A stretch of 30,631 nt of DNA from a virus: positions 1 through 30,631 of IMG/VR virus record IMGVR_UViG_3300010938_000108; one strand, written 5' to 3'. A program made the position numbers and the translations under genes. The notes beneath the pieces were generated by a model. It ran no database searches. It was not told the DNA's origin and saw only the letters and a program-made list of their open reading frames with translations. Numbering within the stretch: the first letter of the stretch is position 1; the number at the start of each line of letters is the position of its first letter. Below are positions 22,227 through 30,016 of this stretch, one piece after another.

Positions 22227-24286
22227 TCCAAGCTAAAATCTACGCCGCCGGAGCTGAAGGCTATGCTTCATTGGAGGACTGCTTCCTGCATGAGTATCTG
22301 CCGCAGTCCCGCTTCTCCAGCACCCGGTCCAAGTGGAAAGGGATCGTGTTGGATGATTTGGTATTGATCCCGGATGGGGAATGTGTCCGGCCCCGCCTAC
22401 TGCGAAATCCAGTGGACCAAAACCTCTCCGACTGGACCACTTCCGGCGGCACCTGGGAGGCCATCCAGTTCCCCTATTATGAAAAGAAGGTCCTGGTCCA
22501 AAAGGAGGTTTTGACCAATGGCGAATGGGAGGCTTCTACGGACCTCCCGGAGAACCCCCGCTTTGAACTCTTCTTCTATCGTTACGCTGCCCCCACGGGG
22601 CAGAATTGGACCCTATATCCACCTTATTCCCTCATCGAAATCTCGGAAACTTTCAGGATCTACGTGTCCGACGAGACGGTGGTAACCTACCTTTCCGATG
22701 AAGGCGAAATTGAGATTACCCACTTCCGCTGGGAAGTGGAGAACATGCCAGGATTCCTCTGGTTCGATCCGCTGGATGGGGGGATCTCCCTCTCCACCGA
22801 TTGGGGGAATACTCGAATCTACTGGAAGCCCGACCCGGAGGCGGACCTGATCGTCCCGGCGGGGCAACTGAGGGTCTGGTCCCAAGGGCATGCCGCGATC
22901 TTGGCCCTGAATGAGCTTCTTCCCCTGGAGGAGAATGCCACCCTCACCTCGCCGGTGATCGGAACCTACGACAACTATCCTGATAGCTGGACCGTGAACG
23001 TTTCCAACTGGAGCCGATTGGAGCCGGAAACCCAACTGGCCGGGAGCGATCTTTCGGCCCTCACTCCGCCCGGCAGCCTGCAATACAAGGTGGACTTCTC
23101 CTCCCATATCGTTTCGGCCGGAAGCGATGACAATCCCGCCTTCATCCGTATTGCTCGAATCCCAGAGCTAAAGGCGGTGGACATCTATCAGACCGGGACC
23201 CTGATGGCCCCTTTGGACTGGGATGATCCCGACAATTACACCCTGGAGACCCAGATCCGATCCATTCAGATTGATCATTCCGCGGAGGCTGGCTGGACCG
23301 CTGCCCAGACTGCCCGGGTAGAAATCCCTTGGACCGACCGGGGCAACTTCCCAGGCAATTTTCAGTTCCGGCTAGGCATTGTCCAGCTGGACGATTACCG
23401 AGAGACCGGATTCAGCAATGCCTTCGTGGGGATCATCACGAGCTTTGAGGAGGTGGAGGGGCGGGATGGGAAGTCCTTGGTACTGCAGCTGGCCAACAGC
23501 CTGTTTTACCGGGCTTCCCGGATCAAGCAGGAGGAGTACTGGAAGCCCTTGGCGGGCATGAGTGATACCGCCGCCCGGAACCAATGGCTCCGTTTTATCG
23601 GGCTGCCCACCAGCCGGGGCAGTTGGACCAGCCGCGGGATCACCTTGCCTTGGGGGACAGCTCGGGAACCCTGGGGGGCTCCCGCGCATGGGGTCGAAGC
23701 CCTGGAGCTCCTGGGCCGGATCGATGCCGCCACCCAGTGCCTCACTTATTTTGATGTCCGCGACGGCAAGGCGTATAATATTTTCGCCGAAGACTTCGCG
23801 ACCATCGGGACGACGATCACCTTCTATTCCAGCCGCAGCGAGGCCGAGGCCGCGGGGGACCGCTGGCTGGTCTGGCAGGATTTGAAAGTTTCCGCGGACC
23901 AGGACCTGATCACCCGCTGGAAGGCCATCGGGGAAAGTCCGGCGGGAACTTTCACTGAACGGTTGACGGACTGGGACCGGGAGAGAAACCCCAATGCCAA
24001 TCCCTTCCTGGGCTTCCCGGCCTTGAATGTATTGGAGCCGACCTTCCCGGATCGTGCCTGTGCTCGGCTGGCCCTGCTTGCAGCCTACGATAGCAGCAGT
24101 CAAGCCTGGCGGAAGGTTTCCTGGATCTCGCCCGGGATCAAAAATGCCATCCCGCCCGCTTGGGCTTATATCCAAGGGAGCGACCGGATCGGGCCGAGCG
24201 ATCCGATCCGGGTCATCGGTCTCACCCATATCTGGGAGGCGGGCCAATGTCGAACCGAATGGCAAGGCATCGCCTGGATAAATTGA
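22211..24286 (+). CDS. Distal tail/hub-like structural protein, 691 aa
   Basis: A long beta-rich protein directly after the tape measure block, in the position of Dit/Tal or hub proteins. It contains many W-bearing strands, a DWDDPDNYTLETQIRSIQID segment, and FRLGIVQLDDYRETGFSNAF followed by GIITSFEEVEGRDGKSLVLQ. The last fits the 'path and range' beta-barrel of hub-type tail proteins. No lytic or peptidase motif is seen. The start at 22211 overlaps the zinc-ribbon gene. Confidence 0.7.
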   Translation: MSQALIQAKIYAAGAEGYASLEDCFLHEYLPQSRFSSTRSKWKGIVLDDLVLIPDGECVRPRLLRNPVDQNLSDWTTSGGTWEAIQFPYYEKKVLVQKEVLTNGEWEASTDLPENPRFELFFYRYAAPTGQNWTLYPPYSLIEISETFRIYVSDETVVTYLSDEGEIEITHFRWEVENMPGFLWFDPLDGGISLSTDWGNTRIYWKPDPEADLIVPAGQLRVWSQGHAAILALNELLPLEENATLTSPVIGTYDNYPDSWTVNVSNWSRLEPETQLAGSDLSALTPPGSLQYKVDFSSHIVSAGSDDNPAFIRIARIPELKAVDIYQTGTLMAPLDWDDPDNYTLETQIRSIQIDHSAEAGWTAAQTARVEIPWTDRGNFPGNFQFRLGIVQLDDYRETGFSNAFVGIITSFEEVEGRDGKSLVLQLANSLFYRASRIKQEEYWKPLAGMSDTAARNQWLRFIGLPTSRGSWTSRGITLPWGTAREPWGAPAHGVEALELLGRIDAATQCLTYFDVRDGKAYNIFAEDFATIGTTITFYSSRSEAEAAGDRWLVWQDLKVSADQDLITRWKAIGESPAGTFTERLTDWDRERNPNANPFLGFPALNVLEPTFPDRACARLALLAAYDSSSQAWRKVSWISPGIKNAIPPAWAYIQGSDRIGPSDPIRVIGLTHIWEAGQCRTEWQGIAWIN

Positions 24287-24287
24287 G

Positions 24288-24479
24288 ATGAGGGTTTATG
24301 ACTTGAGACGTTTGTGGCGGAAGGACATCCGGGATTATGGGCCAACCCCTATCCTGGCAAGGCAGGAATGGATTCAGAACCCACCGGAATCCGATAGTCG
24401 CCGCGAAATGAATTTGGATGGGATGGTCTGGATCATAGGATACCATTCCATGGACGACACGACCTTCAAGGCAGGATAA
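24288..24479 (+). CDS. Hypothetical protein, 63 aa
   Basis: It begins one base after the previous stop. Basic, Trp/Tyr-containing (LRRLWRKDIRDYGPTPILAR), no membrane segment. Position before the fibre-like genes suggests a small tail accessory protein, but there is no recognisable domain. Confidence 0.5.
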   Translation: MRVYDLRRLWRKDIRDYGPTPILARQEWIQNPPESDSRREMNLDGMVWIIGYHSMDDTTFKAG

Positions 24480-24483
24480 GAAG

Positions 24484-25671
24484 ATGGCATATCCGCGTGG
24501 ATCCTGGTCAGGAAGGATAGGAATTTCTTCCTATGCCGCCGATGGCGACCCCATGTCGGCGGCCGATCTAGAGGCCGAAATGACGGTCATCCGGGCTTTG
24601 GCCCGTGGCCTGGCGAAGCTGATGGGCCCTTCGGCTGCGACCGGTTCCCAGATCGCCGGAACGAAATTCTCTTCCGGCTCCTCCGTCCCGGCCGGAGCCT
24701 GGGTCATCTTCGATAATTCCGGCTATCCCCACTATCGGGAGATCGGTGGGTCTACTCCCATTTATGCTGGAGCCTCCGGGACTTCGATGAAACTCTATGC
24801 CGTCCTCAAGCTGGAGAGTGGGATCAGTCCCGACTTGGTAGATTCGGACCTGGATGCGATTGAGTTTTGGGCTTACGGCCTGTCGGATCCGGCTCCCAGC
24901 CATTCCCTCTTGCTGGGCCAGGGGACAGGGGCTGTGTCTGGAAATCTTTTTAATTTCACCAGCTTCACTTGGCAGAGCGGGGCTTACCAGGTTTCACTGG
25001 ATGATATTGCAGGCTTCGGGTTGGAATATGACACCAATGGCCGCCTAGCAGTGAATGCGGGAGCCCTGGCAGGAACGGGGCTGGAAGAGCATACCGATGG
25101 GACCCTGCGGATTGCCTCCAGCGCCGCCGGATTCGGCCTGAACGGAGGTTCCGGTGCAGCCTTGGAAGTGGACCTAACCGAGATCACCGGCGACGGGCTC
25201 ACGGTAGATTCTAGTAAAATCAAGGTCCTGCCGGACGGGACGTCTCTTTCCGTATCTGCCGCCGGAACCACCATCGCATCCGGCGGAGTGGAGCCCATCC
25301 ACCTGGCCTCGGACCTGTCGGCCCGAATCTGCCAATGCTCCATCACGGCGGGGGCGGAGAGTTCGGATGTTCGCAGGATCACGGTCCAGTTCCAGAATGC
25401 CGCAGGGAACAACATTGCTTATGCCTGCGGCGCCATCATCTGGCTATCGGATACCGACTACTCGGCGGCATTGACGTCCGTTTCCCCCTCGGCCTGGTCT
25501 GCCATTACCGGTAATCAATCTTTCATCGTCACAAATAAGTACGCGAACTTCGCCACGGGCAGCGGGGGATATTACCAGTTCGACTTAACCATCTCTGGAG
25601 CCGCTACCATCTACGTTCTTGTGAGCATCGGAGGGCGGATCTATTCTTCGGGAGCTCTATCATGGGCATGA
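24484..25671 (+). CDS. Tail fibre-like protein A, 395 aa
   Basis: An N-terminal region (about 1-170) is followed by a Gly-rich repeat core: GFGLEYDTNGRLAVNAGALA, GTGLEEHTDGTLRIASSAAG, GDGLTVDSSKIKVLPDG. This is the short-strand repeat pattern of trimeric fibres and collar-like appendages. A C-terminal beta domain ends in GGRIYSSGALSW. It is paralogous over its full length to the next gene, whose start it overlaps by ten bases. It probably binds a host receptor or glycan. Confidence 0.75.
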   Translation: MAYPRGSWSGRIGISSYAADGDPMSAADLEAEMTVIRALARGLAKLMGPSAATGSQIAGTKFSSGSSVPAGAWVIFDNSGYPHYREIGGSTPIYAGASGTSMKLYAVLKLESGISPDLVDSDLDAIEFWAYGLSDPAPSHSLLLGQGTGAVSGNLFNFTSFTWQSGAYQVSLDDIAGFGLEYDTNGRLAVNAGALAGTGLEEHTDGTLRIASSAAGFGLNGGSGAALEVDLTEITGDGLTVDSSKIKVLPDGTSLSVSAAGTTIASGGVEPIHLASDLSARICQCSITAGAESSDVRRITVQFQNAAGNNIAYACGAIIWLSDTDYSAALTSVSPSAWSAITGNQSFIVTNKYANFATGSGGYYQFDLTISGAATIYVLVSIGGRIYSSGALSWA

Positions 25672-26870
25672 GAACCTTTCCAGAACGCGGAATCTACCTT
25701 CCCCACGGGACTGGAACCACGAGGATTGGATTGCTCCCCATGCCCGCTGCCGGGGAGCGGATGGCAGCGCATGACCTCCTGGATTATTTCTGGTCCTGGA
25801 AAAGCTTCTCCCGGGCAGTCTTGAGGAGGATCCATGACCAGGAAGGTTTCCAGCTGGGCGGATCGAAGTTTGCTTCAGGTACACAATTCCCAGCGGCTGG
25901 CTTCTTCTTCTTCGATGAAGCCGGTTTCCCTTATTATCGCGAAACCTCGGCGGCTCAGAATATCACTTTCAACGATACCGACGGTACCCTGGCCCTCTGG
26001 GTGGTCCCGACCACCCAAGAGGCTCCCCTCTCCCGCTTGATCACTTCGGACTGGAGTGAAGTGGAGTTTTACGCCCAGGATGCAACCCTCTCGGATCCAC
26101 CTGGAAAGGCGGGATTCAAGCTGGGTCAAGGGACGGCCGGCGGCTCTAGCTTCTCCAGCTTCACTTACGATTCCGGGAGATGGTATCCCGGCTACTACGA
26201 CCTGGCTGGCCTTAATTTGGAGTATGATTCCAACATGAGGCTCCAAGTCAATGCAGGTGACCTCGCGGGGACCGGCCTGGAGGAGCATGCCGATGGGACC
26301 CTGCGGATCGCTGCTGCTGCCGCTGGCCTGGGCCTAGGAGGGGGAAGCGGTTCGGCCCTAGCATTTGATGGTTCGGAAGTCGTGGGAGACGGCCTGGAGG
26401 TGGCCTCCTCCCAGCTGCAAGTGAAGCTGAATGGATCGAACCTGTCACGCAGTGCTTCTGGATTGAAGATTGCCGATGGGGGCGTTTACTATACCCGAAT
26501 CAACGATACCCTCCAGGATTTCTTGCCCACGAGCCCAGCCTGGACCATCGGGAGCGAAGTGGGGGACACGATCCGGGTTTCCTGTCAGTTCCGGGATACC
26601 GCCGGAAACAACCTTTCCCAGTATTGCACCGCATTTTTCAATATCTCTACGGGGTCGGGTGGAATGGCCCAGGGGACGGCCCTTACAGATGTCACCGTCG
26701 TCACCGGAACGGCCTATTGGTACATTGCCAAGTTCACCGCCCATATCGTTACCAATTCAACCGGCCTATTCGAGATTAACTTGAAATATACCGGCGGGGC
26801 GTTGACCCGCTATTGCAATGTCAACATCCTGGGGCGCAGGTATGCGTCCCCGGCGATTAATTGGACATAA
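25662..26870 (+). CDS. Tail fibre-like protein B, 402 aa (paralogue of A)
   Basis: It shares with protein A the opening pattern (G-S-K-F-A-S-G-T-Q-F-P-A-A-G...), the W-S-E-V-E-F-Y-A strand, the repeats GTGLEEHADGTLRIAAAAAG and GDGLEVASSQLQVKLNG, and a C-terminal domain with TAGNNLSQYCTAFF and LGRRYASPAINW. The N-terminus and the tip region have diverged most. Tandem duplication followed by divergence suggests two receptor specificities or a hetero-oligomeric fibre. Confidence 0.75.
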   Translation: MGMRTFPERGIYLPHGTGTTRIGLLPMPAAGERMAAHDLLDYFWSWKSFSRAVLRRIHDQEGFQLGGSKFASGTQFPAAGFFFFDEAGFPYYRETSAAQNITFNDTDGTLALWVVPTTQEAPLSRLITSDWSEVEFYAQDATLSDPPGKAGFKLGQGTAGGSSFSSFTYDSGRWYPGYYDLAGLNLEYDSNMRLQVNAGDLAGTGLEEHADGTLRIAAAAAGLGLGGGSGSALAFDGSEVVGDGLEVASSQLQVKLNGSNLSRSASGLKIADGGVYYTRINDTLQDFLPTSPAWTIGSEVGDTIRVSCQFRDTAGNNLSQYCTAFFNISTGSGGMAQGTALTDVTVVTGTAYWYIAKFTAHIVTNSTGLFEINLKYTGGALTRYCNVNILGRRYASPAINWT

Positions 26871-26876
26871 ACACCG

Positions 26877-26904
26877 CTTATCGGTTATCAGTTATCGGTT
26901 ATCG
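26877..26904 (+). repeat. Heptanucleotide tandem repeat (GTTATCG-type)
   Basis: Four seven-base units CTTATCG, GTTATCA, GTTATCG, GTTATCG lie between the fibre and methyltransferase genes. Similar heptads are known as short tandem repeats in cyanobacterial and some other genomes. A TCGGTTGTCGGTT relic occurs at about 3459-3471. Confidence 0.75.
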
Positions 26905-26956
26905 GTTGGAGCCGCGACCATAAGGGGAGCAGTTATTGGTGGGAGCGGGGCACATA

Positions 26957-27958
26957 ATGCAGAATGACCCCCAATTGATTCCGCCGTTCCCCTATCCAGG
27001 GGGAAAGAGACGGATTGCGCCTTTGATATGGCGGTTATTCGGCGATCCCGACGTTTATTTGGAGCCGTTTTTGGGGGGTGGCAGTGTTTTCCTGGCCCGT
27101 CCCTTTTTCGGTGGAGGGCGACTTGAGATCATCAACGACAAGAACGGTTTCGTGTCGAACTTCTGGCGATCCGTGAAGTATAAGCCCGATGAAGTCATAG
27201 AGGCCATGGATTGGCCCAATATCGAAAATGACTTCCATGCCCGGCATATTCGGCTGACGATGGAATACGAGAACCTGGTCCAGCGGCTGGAAGGCGACCC
27301 GGCCTATTGCGATCCCGTCCTGGCCGGATGGTGGGCCTGGGGCGCATCCTTATCGTTACCTTATTTCCCTTGGGGGGCGTCCACCAATGGGCCTTGGGTG
27401 GTGCGCGATAATCTTTTATGTCGGAGAAGCGACCCATCCGAAATCGGGATCCATCGTAGCCACCCAGAGTTCAGGCCGTATTTTGTCCCGGAGCTGTTGA
27501 TTCGGTGGTTGTCGCAGCGATTAAAAGGGGCTGTGGTTCTTTCTGGGGATTGGAAACGGAGCGTTCCCAGCAATATGCTTCGCTGGAAGAAGATGAGCCG
27601 GGAAAGGGTTGCTGTTTTCATGGATCCGCCCTATACTCAAAATCCCGAATGGGACAGGGAATGTTATCTACATAACAATGTTGATGGGAGCGAAATTTTA
27701 GAATGGTGTTCCAAGGCCGGAGCCATGCCTGGCGTCCAAATCATACTTTGCGGATACGATAGGGACTGGCAGGAGTTGGAGGCATTCGGATGGAAGCCCT
27801 TGCGCTGGAAGATCCAGAATGCAATGAGAACAGCGAACAGAAGTTCGCAAACCTATCGCCAGGAGTGTTTGTGGCTGTCCCCCCACATAAAAGGGGTTAT
27901 GCAATTGAGTTTGTTCGAGGCTGAAGAAAGGCAGCCTTCCAGCTCTGCTGTAGCTTAG
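26957..27958 (+). CDS. D12-class adenine-N6 DNA methyltransferase (Dam-like)
   Basis: 333 residues from ATG 26957; the TTG or GTG a few codons upstream is less likely. The AdoMet site is FPYPGGKRR plus LEPFLGGGSVFL, and the catalytic DPPYTQNPEWD lies near residues 222-232. The order PGGK, EPFxGGG, DPPY is that of D12 (alpha-group) enzymes such as Dam. It may protect phage DNA or mark it for packaging. No restriction partner is seen. The last residues, AEERQPS, coincide with a 23-bp repeat shared with 11333. Confidence 0.92.
   Translation: MQNDPQLIPPFPYPGGKRRIAPLIWRLFGDPDVYLEPFLGGGSVFLARPFFGGGRLEIINDKNGFVSNFWRSVKYKPDEVIEAMDWPNIENDFHARHIRLTMEYENLVQRLEGDPAYCDPVLAGWWAWGASLSLPYFPWGASTNGPWVVRDNLLCRRSDPSEIGIHRSHPEFRPYFVPELLIRWLSQRLKGAVVLSGDWKRSVPSNMLRWKKMSRERVAVFMDPPYTQNPEWDRECYLHNNVDGSEILEWCSKAGAMPGVQIILCGYDRDWQELEAFGWKPLRWKIQNAMRTANRSSQTYRQECLWLSPHIKGVMQLSLFEAEERQPSSSAVA
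27918..27940 (+). repeat. 23-bp direct repeat, copy 2
   Basis: Identical to 11333-11355. It lies in the C-terminal codons of the methyltransferase and carries the GGCTG/CAGCC hairpin. A CTGGT-AAA-ACCAG hairpin follows after the stop (about 27965-27977). Confidence 0.85.
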
Positions 27959-27983
27959 GCAGGACTGGTAAAACCAGGTTAAG

Positions 27984-28160
27984 ATGGAGAAGCCATGGTA
28001 CACATCCAAGACGATTTGGGGAACGATCCTGGCGAGCCTGGGAACGGCTCTGGAGAAGGTCCCCGACCAAAAAGTGGCCCAAGTTGGCCATGCCCTCAAA
28101 GTGCTGGGCATGCTCTTGGCTGGGATCGGGGTTCGCAGTGCTATTGGGAAGCTATACTGA
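27984..28160 (+). CDS. Small holin-like protein, 58 aa
   Basis: M-E-K-P-W-Y-T-S-K-T-I-W begins a 58-residue peptide with two moderately hydrophobic helices (TIWGTILASLGTALEK; LKVLGMLLAGIGVRSAIG). The 'PWYxSKTIW' opening is common in short phage proteins found near lysis genes, which supports a holin-like or holin-associated role. The RBS is weak (AGG eight bases upstream of AAG-ATG). Confidence 0.65.
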   Translation: MEKPWYTSKTIWGTILASLGTALEKVPDQKVAQVGHALKVLGMLLAGIGVRSAIGKLY

Positions 28161-28174
28161 AGCTCCCCTTATGC

Positions 28175-28267
28175 TTGTTGTGGATTGTTATTTGCCTGGT
28201 AGTGATTGTTATCGCTGCCCCGTTTCTGCTATGGGAATATCTGGAGGAAAGGCGAAATGCTGTTTGA
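28175..28267 (+). CDS. Possible single-span membrane peptide, about 30 aa
   Basis: Between the holin-like gene and 28257, one frame encodes WIVICLVVIVIAAPFLLW followed by a charged tail (EYLEERRNAV) and a stop that overlaps the next ATG. No ATG exists; TTG 28175, TTG 28178 or CTG 28157 would be needed. The membrane segment is convincing, the start is not. It could be a second lysis component. Confidence 0.35.
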   Translation: MLWIVICLVVIVIAAPFLLWEYLEERRNAV

Positions 28268-28655
28268 GTATGGCGAGGATTATAAAATCCATCCTGAGGG
28301 AAACTACGTTGGATCCCTGAAATCCTGGAACTCCTGGGAGACCGACTGGGGGCTGCGCGTTCAATGGGTTTTCGAGACGCCGGAAGGTGAAGTCTCGGTT
28401 TGGACCGGCAGGAAATTCCATCCAAAAGCCAGCCTCTACAAGCTGGTATCGGCCCTGGGAGCAACGCTGCCCAGGAGCCCGCAGGAGGCCGAGAAGTTCG
28501 ATCCTGAAACCCTGATCGGCAAGAAATGCGGCCTCAAGGTCATCCACCGGGACAAGAATGGAGCCATCGTTGCGGCGGTGGAGGACTTCTTCCCGATCAT
28601 TGGAGTATCCTCCTCGGGAAGGCAGCAGGCTTTGGATTATAAGGAGACGACATGA
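28257..28655 (+). CDS. Conserved phage protein, DUF669/ssDNA-binding-like, 132 aa
   Basis: The start at 28257 is fixed by GGAGG; the in-frame upstream ATG is rejected. The pattern 'YKIHPEGNYVGSL', 'VSVWTGRKFHPKASLYKLVSALGA', 'LIGKKCGLKVIHRDKNGAIVAAVEDFFP' resembles OB-fold-like phage proteins annotated as DUF669 or single-strand-binding. It would normally sit with replication genes, so its place within a lysis block is odd. The stop overlaps the endolysin ATG (ATGA). Confidence 0.6.
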   Translation: MLFEYGEDYKIHPEGNYVGSLKSWNSWETDWGLRVQWVFETPEGEVSVWTGRKFHPKASLYKLVSALGATLPRSPQEAEKFDPETLIGKKCGLKVIHRDKNGAIVAAVEDFFPIIGVSSSGRQQALDYKETT

Positions 28656-29113
28656 CCCCGGAGAAAAAGAAGGAACTGGTGGAAGTCGCCAAGAAGATCG
28701 CCCTGCGAAAAATCACCTCATATCGCACCCCAGGCTCAAAGAAGAAGCCGGTGACCTTTGAATGGCGACCTGGGTATTGCGCTCGGTTCATCCGGCAGCT
28801 CCACGAAGCGGTTCTGGACTTGGATAGCCATACTTGGAAGTACCGAGCTGACTCGGCCCGGGGAATGGCCAAGCTGCTCTATGCCGACGGGAAGAAGGCA
28901 GCGGTTGGCGAGAAAGTGGAGTTATCGGACCTCCAACCGGGCGACTTGCTATTCTGGAATACCGGCAAACATGGCCACGTGGCCATTTACGTCGGGAATG
29001 AAACAACGGTCGAGAATACCTCCTATCATTATGATCCCGCCCAGGGCGCGATCCGCTCCCGAAGGCTCACTCCCGAACGGCTGAAAAGCATCCGGTTAGT
29101 GGCGAGGATCTAG
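28652..29113 (+). CDS. NlpC/P60-CHAP-type endolysin
   Basis: 153 residues. A cysteine nucleophile, Cys43, lies in the helix PGYCARFIRQLHEAV. The motif DLQPGDLLFWNTGKHGHVAIYVG carries His109, followed by a polar third residue region (VENTS, Asn122). This is the catalytic triad layout of papain-like NlpC/P60 and CHAP amidase/endopeptidases that cut peptidoglycan peptides. There is no wall-binding domain or signal peptide, so it needs a holin for export. Confidence 0.85.
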   Translation: MTPEKKKELVEVAKKIALRKITSYRTPGSKKKPVTFEWRPGYCARFIRQLHEAVLDLDSHTWKYRADSARGMAKLLYADGKKAAVGEKVELSDLQPGDLLFWNTGKHGHVAIYVGNETTVENTSYHYDPAQGAIRSRRLTPERLKSIRLVARI

Positions 29114-29114
29114 C

Positions 29115-29282
29115 ATGAAGATGTGGACAGGCCAATACTTGGTGGAGAACACCCAAAGCGTCTTGGTGGTCTTTGGTGGGGTCGGAAAGGAGGATGTAAA
29201 GAAGGACATGAAGCCTGCAGAAGACGCGAAGGATGGGAGGAAATCCCCGGAGGGAGGAATAGGAGAAACACAACGGCGCTGA
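29115..29282 (+). CDS. Small hydrophilic protein, 55 aa
   Basis: It starts two bases after the endolysin stop, with GAGG seven bases upstream. MKMWTGQYLVENTQSVLVVF is followed by a highly charged tail (KEDVKKDMKPAEDAKDGRK). The end lies inside the terminator stem. It may be a small lysis or accessory gene; function unknown. Confidence 0.5.
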   Translation: MKMWTGQYLVENTQSVLVVFGGVGKEDVKKDMKPAEDAKDGRKSPEGGIGETQRR

Positions 29283-29300
29283 ATTTCAGCGCCGTTGTGT
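29268..29300. terminator. Bidirectional terminator between convergent genes
   Basis: ACACAACGGCGCTG (29268-29281), five-base loop, CAGCGCCGTTGTGT (29287-29300): 14-bp perfect stem. Downstream CTTATT on the + side and TTTCTCC on the - side are weak T-tracts, fitting a shared end for the + lysis transcript and the - gene at 29302. Confidence 0.8.
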
Positions 29301-29301
29301 C

Positions 29302-29724
29302 TTATTGGCCATGCTTCTGGGAGAGAAAACCATAGTGTATGGCACGGTCTTCCCAGAAAATATATTGATTCCGGTCGCCATGATCCTTATAGATTTTAGC
29401 GATATTCTCAGCCTCTTCAGAAGCCCCACCCCACCACCCTTGCGATACATAAAACGCAACAAGGCCAATCTTATGCTCAACTTCAGCTTGTTCTTCCGGC
29501 GCGAGGGCAACAGGAACTGATACCGATTCCGCCATTAGTGGCGTCGGCTTCCTTTCAGAAAGACCGATCTTAACTGCCAGCATAGCTGCAATGAGCACCA
29601 GCACAAAGGCAAACCAGGGGGAGACCTCAGTACCCCATCTGGAGGGCTTCTCTTTAATTGGGCCTCCCAGGTGGACAAGTTCAGATCTTTCTTTCTTCCT
29701 TTTCAATTGTCCGATGTATGCCAT
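29302..29724 (-). CDS. Single-pass membrane protein, 140 aa
   Basis: Read from 29724 to 29302. It has a basic N-terminus (QLKRKKER), one transmembrane helix (PWFAFVLVLIAAMLAVKIGL, residues about 36-55), then an external domain of about 85 residues rich in aromatic and acidic residues (VAFYVSQGWWGGASEEAENI; NQYIFWEDRAIHYGFLS). The RBS is AAGGAGG. It has its own promoter and a possible operator, opposite in direction to the late genes. It could be a lysogeny-expressed membrane protein such as an exclusion factor, but no family is recognised. Confidence 0.7.
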   Translation of the reverse strand: MAYIGQLKRKKERSELVHLGGPIKEKPSRWGTEVSPWFAFVLVLIAAMLAVKIGLSERKPTPLMAESVSVPVALAPEEQAEVEHKIGLVAFYVSQGWWGGASEEAENIAKIYKDHGDRNQYIFWEDRAIHYGFLSQKHGQ

Positions 29725-29747
29725 TTCCCGATACCTCCTTCAGGAAC

Positions 29748-29756
29748 ATTATACCA
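29748..29756 (-). promoter_or_regulatory. Extended -10 promoter for the 29302 gene
   Basis: On the - strand the sequence reads CATGGTATAAT (29758-29748), the same extended -10 as at 1481-1491. No clear -35. The -10 lies about 25 bases before the start codon, and the RBS AAGGAGG falls in between. Confidence 0.65.
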
Positions 29757-29761
29757 TGCCA

Positions 29762-29774
29762 ATGTTACAAACAT
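29762..29774. promoter_or_regulatory. Putative operator palindrome ATGTT-ACA-AACAT
   Basis: A perfect inverted repeat with five-base arms lies just upstream of the - strand -10 (on the -35 side), the place for a repressor or activator site. Only one copy is present. Confidence 0.45.
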
Positions 29775-29841
29775 GTTTCGTCCCCCTTAATGGTGCTTTA
29801 ATCCCATCGCCGGGGAGAAGGGGACCGTAACGAGGGAGAGT

Positions 29842-29978
29842 GGGAGAACGGTGAGAATGGTGAGAATCGGGAGATTCTATAAAACTCCTATGCACATACC
29901 CCCCCCTTCCTCCCCTTTCTCTCCTCCTCTTGTACCGTAAAACTTATGTGGATTCTCACCATTCTCACCATTCTCACC
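29842..29978. repeat. Inverted-iteron element, copy 1
   Basis: Left arm: GGGAGAAC then two GGTGAGAAT nine-mers (29850-29867). Right arm: three ATTCTCACC (29952-29978). The arms are perfect inverted repeats over at least 18 bases and are 84 bases apart. The core has CTATAAA (29877-29883), CTATGCACAT, a C8 tract (29899-29906), and a long polypyrimidine tract whose - strand is G-rich. It lies between two - strand genes. The core is homologous to copy 2 in reverse orientation. Confidence 0.8.
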
Positions 29979-30016
29979 ATGCTGTTTTCCTCCCCCTTAG
30001 CCTGGCCTCCTCCCCC

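Noticed and set aside
23372-24265. Long - strand ORF (297 aa) opposite the distal tail gene.
   Set aside because: Pro/Gly/Arg-rich shadow without RBS or recognisable motif.
26877-26904. CRISPR or phage attachment site at the GTTATCG heptads.
   Set aside because: Four short degenerate units without spacers; no tRNA gene or integrase nearby.
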